10,171 nucleotides of DNA, taken from assembly GCA_001839685.1 (NCBI GenBank), contig MLAK01000849.1, forward strand, positions 1 through 10,171, given 5' to 3'. The first letter of the stretch is position 1; the number at the start of each line of letters is the position of its first letter. Made by a program: the position numbers and the translations under genes. Under the pieces are notes generated by a model. That model was given only the letters and a program-made list of their open reading frames with translations, did no database searches and was not told the DNA's origin. The stretch is from Tritrichomonas foetus. Taxonomy: Eukaryota; Parabasalia; Tritrichomonadida; Tritrichomonadidae. Positions 6,477 through 10,171 of the stretch are shown piece after piece.

Positions 6477-7567
6477 TTCAAATATCTATTTTCTGTATGA
6501 ATGGTATTCGTATAATATCAATACAACTGATCATAAGATATGCAACTATATCATGATTATTATTTCTAGATTTTATTTATTTTAATATCTGAAATTTACT
6601 ATGGAAAACTGTATGTGTAAACGATAAATCTATTTTATAGTCTGATTAATTCAGTATTTATATATCATCTTTTTTGAAACAAATTATTTTTTTTACATAT
6701 TGTTATTCATTCCAAACAAAGAAATATTTGGTCTCACTATTCACGCATTCTACGGGAAACGTCTTCTATATTCAAATAATAATAAGCAAAAATATTAATC
6801 ATAAAATCGAGTTACTTGGAGTGTTGTCATGAAAATGGTTTGGAGTTTTCTTATTACAATAAATATACCCCTTTTTGTTGGTCCTTCTTTCGTTCGATCA
6901 TTCAATCTTTCTATTTTTTTATCTTTTAATAAAAACAAAAGAATGATCAAGTTTCTATAAATTAATTTAGATTCACCAAAAATCAAAGAAGATTATTCAA
7001 TTAATGTGCAGGAAACAATATGTTCAATAACTTACAAATGAATTCATAGAATTCTTGAAATGAATGTCAAGAAAAAATTAGTGATGGCATCAAAAGGTAT
7101 TTTTGAGAAGAAAACATCAGACAAAATCGATCAAAACTTTTGAGATGAGATATAGGGAATAACTATGATTAATGGAGAACATTCCATTTCGACTCTCACA
7201 TCTTCAATTTGCCAATATGAATAAGATATTCATCAAAAAGTTTAAGCAAACATATTGGGTTTATCTGGATGGCTCCATTCGCACTTTTCCAAAGAAACTC
7301 TCTTTAATTACAATGACCCGACTGATAGTTAGAAATAACCAATCGGAAACAATAAGAATATTTATATCGTAGAAAAACTAATCATATTAATTATTCTACA
7401 TTATAAATTAATTACTGTTCAGAAGAATTCTACTCAAGCAACTTCAATCAACTCAGAATTTCTATTAGCATAGAATTCAAAAATTTTCTATTCAAAAAAT
7501 GATCAAATTGTTACCATGATCACTTCAAAAAGCAAACTTCATTTATATTGATAAATACTTTGTTAGT
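6477..7567. other. Intergenic region (about 1.1 kb) without a supportable gene
   Basis: Strongly A/T-rich DNA. The first UAAA after the beta-helix gene is at 6618-6621, about 140 bases past its stop. Open frames of 63-66 codons exist at 6795-6986 (minus) and 7172-7372 (plus), but they lack recognisable sequence and promoter signals, so I do not call them genes. The last ~60 bases should hold the promoter of the ankyrin gene. Confidence 0.6.
7539..7543 (+). promoter_or_regulatory. Possible initiator TCATT of the ankyrin gene
   Basis: TCATT fits the trichomonad initiator consensus TCAYW and would start transcription at 7541, giving a 27-base leader before the ATG at 7568. A second match, TCACT, lies at 7520-7524. 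The consensus is short and degenerate, so one of these may be fortuitous. Confidence 0.3.
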
Positions 7568-8890
7568 ATGAAACAAGTGTGTACCGTGATTTATGACTCA
7601 TCGCAGTTTGTTGAATTTTTCCAGAGTGATGATCACCTTTCACTCTCGATGTTGTTATCCAGCTTCATGGCTGGAACTAAATTTATAGAAATTGATGATG
7701 TAACACTTCCACAATGTTTACAGCAGCATCCATCACTCATTGATCTTGCTTCATTCTATGGAGCAATTGAGTGTGTTCGATTTTTGTGTATTAATGATAC
7801 TATCAACCTTTCTCATTTTGATAAGATTGGAAGAACTACAGTTCATTATGCAGCAATGAATGGAAATGTTCAAATCATATTATTACTTAGAGAATTTGGA
7901 TTCGATATGATGCACACTGATGAAGAAGGACGCACCCCACTTCATTATGTGATTATGAGAAATAATCTTAATGCGATTCAATATTTAATGATCAATTTTA
8001 TTCCGTCATATGATCCAAACATATCCCAACACTACGCACACTATGCTGCATCAGTTGGATCAAATTTTGAAGTTATTATGTTTATTTCATATTTCTTTAA
8101 TTGTGTGGACTTCGAACAGCCTGATGAAAATCATATTTCATTTTATGAAAAAGCTATTGATTCAGAAAACTTCGATTTTTTTTCTTTTTTACTTGATCAT
8201 AACATAAAACAAATAACAGACGATAAAGGCTATCTTCCGATCCATATGGCAGCTGAAAGAGATTTACCAGAATTTATTGAAGCTTTACTTGAAAAAGAAA
8301 ATTATAAAAATAAAGATTATCAGAATGAAGATGAGATAAAAGATCAATTTCCAGAAGGAAATATATTGAACTCTTTTTATGAATCAAGTACATTCGACAA
8401 TTTCTGGGGACAAAACGATCTTTATGATTTTAATGACATTTCACTAGTTCATAAGGTTGACAATAAAGGTTGTACACCACTCCACATTGCTGCGCAGAAG
8501 GGAAGTTTCGAATCAGCTTTAATCCTTATTCAAAATGGCGCTGATGTTGATGCTATTGATAATGAAGAAAGAACACCAATGCACTATGCAGCTATTGGCG
8601 GTCATCTTGCTATAGTTGAACTACTATATGACGTTGGAGCTGACTTACAGATATTTGATGTAGATATGAAGACACCTGCTAACTACGCATACATTCGTGG
8701 CCGAACATGCTGTGTTAGATTTTTTTCGGAAATAGGATGCATCGAGGATAATGAAGACATTATTTTGAGCGATTATGGATTAGGGCATAATCATAGGAGA
8801 AAAAGAGTGAGCAGACATTTTTACCATGTGTTTGCAAGAGAGAGACAAGGCATAAAAACGAATAAACAGAGTGAAGATGAAATAGAATGA
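7568..8890 (+). CDS. Ankyrin-repeat protein
   Basis: The 440-residue protein has about nine ankyrin repeats and probably acts as a protein-binding scaffold; the partner is unknown. An N-terminal module (about 1-54) is followed by a divergent first repeat (about 55-86), clear repeats from 88 and 121, weaker ones from about 155 and 188, and another from 221. An acidic, Asn-rich insertion of about 50 residues (roughly 245-298) then precedes the two best repeats: GCTPLHIAAQKG (301-312) and RTPMHYAAIGG (335-345). A decayed last repeat starts near 368. The tail contains a basic cluster, RRKR (410-413), which might be a nuclear localisation signal. No signal peptide or membrane span is seen, so it is probably cytosolic or nuclear. 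The arrangement, with an N-terminal segment leading into a repeat reading LIDLASFYGAIECVRFL, resembles the large ankyrin family of trichomonads. The start is the first ATG, and no intron is needed. Confidence 0.93.
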   Translation: MKQVCTVIYDSSQFVEFFQSDDHLSLSMLLSSFMAGTKFIEIDDVTLPQCLQQHPSLIDLASFYGAIECVRFLCINDTINLSHFDKIGRTTVHYAAMNGNVQIILLLREFGFDMMHTDEEGRTPLHYVIMRNNLNAIQYLMINFIPSYDPNISQHYAHYAASVGSNFEVIMFISYFFNCVDFEQPDENHISFYEKAIDSENFDFFSFLLDHNIKQITDDKGYLPIHMAAERDLPEFIEALLEKENYKNKDYQNEDEIKDQFPEGNILNSFYESSTFDNFWGQNDLYDFNDISLVHKVDNKGCTPLHIAAQKGSFESALILIQNGADVDAIDNEERTPMHYAAIGGHLAIVELLYDVGADLQIFDVDMKTPANYAYIRGRTCCVRFFSEIGCIEDNEDIILSDYGLGHNHRRKRVSRHFYHVFARERQGIKTNKQSEDEIE

Positions 8891-9625
8891 AGACTAATGT
8901 AATCTGCATTTTTGGATTTGGGGGAAGACTATTAATAAAGTGTTTGATTCTATAACAAAGAAAGACCAATAGAAGGATTTTTGTTGCAATATACTGCATA
9001 TGTAGAAAAAAATAAATGTAGGAGAGTTGCATTGATTAATTAACAAGAAAATGGACTCTTACAGATTTTAGCCCCATCAATTACACCTACCGTTCCACAC
9101 CCAAGAAACCTACATAGATCCCATCAACATGATAACTCGAGGAAAACACCATGGAAGTATATTACAAAATTACCCATCACACAAAATTAGCTAATGAAAG
9201 ATAAAAAAGTAAAGATTTGCTTTGACATACATAACTTGGATAAGTAATGATTAATTTAATGAATTGAATATAATAACATTAAAAATAGATTAGACACTAT
9301 ATGTAAGTAATATTTACCAGAAAGAAAGCAATATTTAGACACTTCAAAATATTTATTTACTAAAAAAAAAAGTCAAAATTTGAAGGAAATATTAAAACTG
9401 AAATTACGATGATTAATCTTTCCCGAGAGAAATATAAATCGCATATAAAAAAATTCTTATTGTTCTTAATAATTACTTCTTATTTCTGAAATATCTAGGA
9501 AAGAGGATTCTCGATAAGTTACATGAATTTGAGATAAGATAGTATTCAATCATTTTTAGAGACGATTTCTTTAATTAAGTGATTATATATTTTTAAGTTA
9601 AAGACATCTTTTGAGAGAACAGGTA
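8891..9625. other. Intergenic region (about 0.7 kb) without a supportable gene
   Basis: I see no gene. Most of it is A/T-rich. The stretch at about 9058-9182 stands out as C-rich and G-poor on the plus strand and contains a 48-codon open frame without an ATG. It may be degenerate coding sequence or chance. The 5' flank of the right-hand tRNA lies at the end. Confidence 0.6.
8934..8939 (+). promoter_or_regulatory. Likely polyadenylation signal of the ankyrin gene
   Basis: AATAAA, containing UAAA, lies 43 bases after the ankyrin stop codon. It is the first such signal downstream. The distance suits a short 3' untranslated region. Confidence 0.4.
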
Positions 9626-9698
9626 GGTCTCGTAGCTCAGTCGGTAGAGCGTTGTGCTGATAACGCAAAGGTCTAGGGTTCGAGTCCCTGCGGGACCA
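9626..9698 (+). tRNA. tRNA-Ile with anticodon GAU (right copy)
   Basis: This is base-for-base the same 73-nt tRNA as the one at 3444-3516, in the opposite orientation. The anticodon GAU is at 9659-9661 in loop CTGATAA. The internal A box is at 9633-9644 and the B box at 9677-9687, both good Pol III matches. No intron and no encoded CCA tail are present. Just before the gene both copies share GGTA, and after it they share CTTTTTTCGA and further pyrimidine-rich trailer. The upstream flanks otherwise differ, so the duplicated unit appears to be the tRNA plus its 3' trailer. Confidence 0.96.
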
Positions 9699-9699
9699 C

Positions 9700-9705
9700 T
9701 TTTTT
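9700..9705 (+). terminator. Pol III T6 terminator of the right tRNA-Ile
   Basis: Six T residues start one base after the tRNA 3' end, a standard Pol III stop. A second T6 run follows after eight bases (9714-9719), exactly as at the left copy. Confidence 0.8.
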
Positions 9706-10171
9706 CGAATTTCTTTTTTCCCTCTTTCTCTTGTTAATTAACATATGGTTCATTTAATAATTTTCGTTATCTTTGGTTCAATAAAATTGAATATTCCGAA
9801 AACTCAATTCTGCATTGTATTATTGGATATAATTATGCAATTATTCATCTTTTAAGGATGTAGTCTCACCGATCAAAAAGCACTCAAAATATGTTTCAAT
9901 AGTATCATTCAAAATAAAAATTGAGAGAACTTTTTGAATTGTGATTATTTTTTTTCTACATTCAATTTATTTTATATGATTACGGAATGTATAGAAATTT
10001 TCGAACGAAAGAAATTCCAACTTCAATACGAAGAAAATGATCAATAACATTAATTCCATCAGAAAAATATTTTTCATTGCTTTTGCCTATAAATTTAGAT
10101 AGATATCAAATTCGATCATTAATTAATTAATGATTTGTCTTCTTAATCTTGAAATCCCAAGAAAGTTTAAC
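9706..10171. other. Right-edge intergenic DNA, no gene seen
   Basis: Apart from the tRNA trailer at its start, I see nothing supportable. A perfect 20-bp palindrome of A/T-rich type lies at 10115-10134 (ATCATTAATT and its complement); such strings are frequent in DNA of this composition. No gene visibly runs off the right end. Confidence 0.6.

Noticed and set aside
6394..6585. 63-codon frame overlapping the end of the beta-helix gene
   Set aside because: It overlaps the coding tail in another frame and runs into A/T-rich DNA. No domain or promoter is visible.
6795..6986. 63-codon minus-strand frame in the intergenic region
   Set aside because: Composition is as expected from A/T-rich noncoding DNA, with no similarity recognised and no initiator.
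7172..7372. 66-codon plus-strand frame beginning MENIPFRLSHLQFA
   Set aside because: It reads somewhat like protein, but is short, has no recognisable family and no nearby initiator. Too weak to call a gene.
8760..9032. 90-codon minus-strand frame overlapping the ankyrin 3' end
   Set aside because: It is antisense to the ankyrin coding region and continues into the trailer. Its Leu/Phe/Tyr-rich composition is typical of antisense A/T-rich sequence.
9036..9741. 13-bp inverted repeat TTAATTAACAAGA (9036-9048) and its complement (9729-9741) around the right tRNA
   Set aside because: The core TTAATTAA is self-complementary and A/T-only. A few 13-bp matches are expected by chance in 10 kb of this composition.
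1..10171. CRISPR array, prokaryotic operon, riboswitch or phage defence system
   Set aside because: No spaced repeats, ribosome binding sites or tight gene overlaps exist. Gene content and tRNA/Pol III signals are eukaryotic.

Overview
This is a eukaryotic, very A/T-rich nuclear window. It most likely comes from a parabasalid (trichomonad); Tritrichomonas foetus or a close relative is my best guess. The support is four intron-less protein genes of types expanded in trichomonads: a two-repeat Myb factor, a NEK-type kinase, a Pmp-like beta-helix membrane protein and an ankyrin protein. One or two initiator-like TCAYW motifs lie just upstream of start codons, UAAA-type signals lie at or after stops, and the tRNA genes have internal A/B boxes with T-run terminators. 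Species assignment is an inference; no search could be run.

Layout. 1-306: downstream of the Myb gene, with a long T-rich tract and no gene. 307-1341 (minus): R2R3 Myb-like factor with an acidic/aromatic C-terminus. 1342-3436: about 2.1 kb without a supportable gene, holding a less A/T-rich island and one imperfect inverted repeat. 3444-3516 (minus): tRNA-Ile(GAU). 3614-5077 (plus): NEK-like Ser/Thr kinase, divergent from the tRNA. 5352-6476 (plus): small single-pass beta-helix surface protein, with its start placed at the ATG because the open frame otherwise begins with TTG. 6477-7567: about 1.1 kb without a supportable gene. 7568-8890 (plus): ankyrin-repeat protein. 8891-9625: no gene, with a C-rich, G-poor pocket. 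9626-9698 (plus): a second tRNA-Ile(GAU), identical to the first. 9706-10171: no gene seen.

How the parts relate. There is no operon and no shared pathway visible. The clearest higher-order structure is the pair of identical tRNA-Ile genes in inverted orientation about 6.1 kb apart. They share roughly 30 bp of 3' trailer with two equally spaced T6 runs and bracket three plus-strand genes. I found no convincing new defence, mobile or RNA system. The points most worth checking are the inverted tRNA pair and its G34 anticodon, the tight tRNA/kinase divergent promoter with a three-base leader, the duplicated 14-bp motif at the beta-helix gene start, and the Myb tail.
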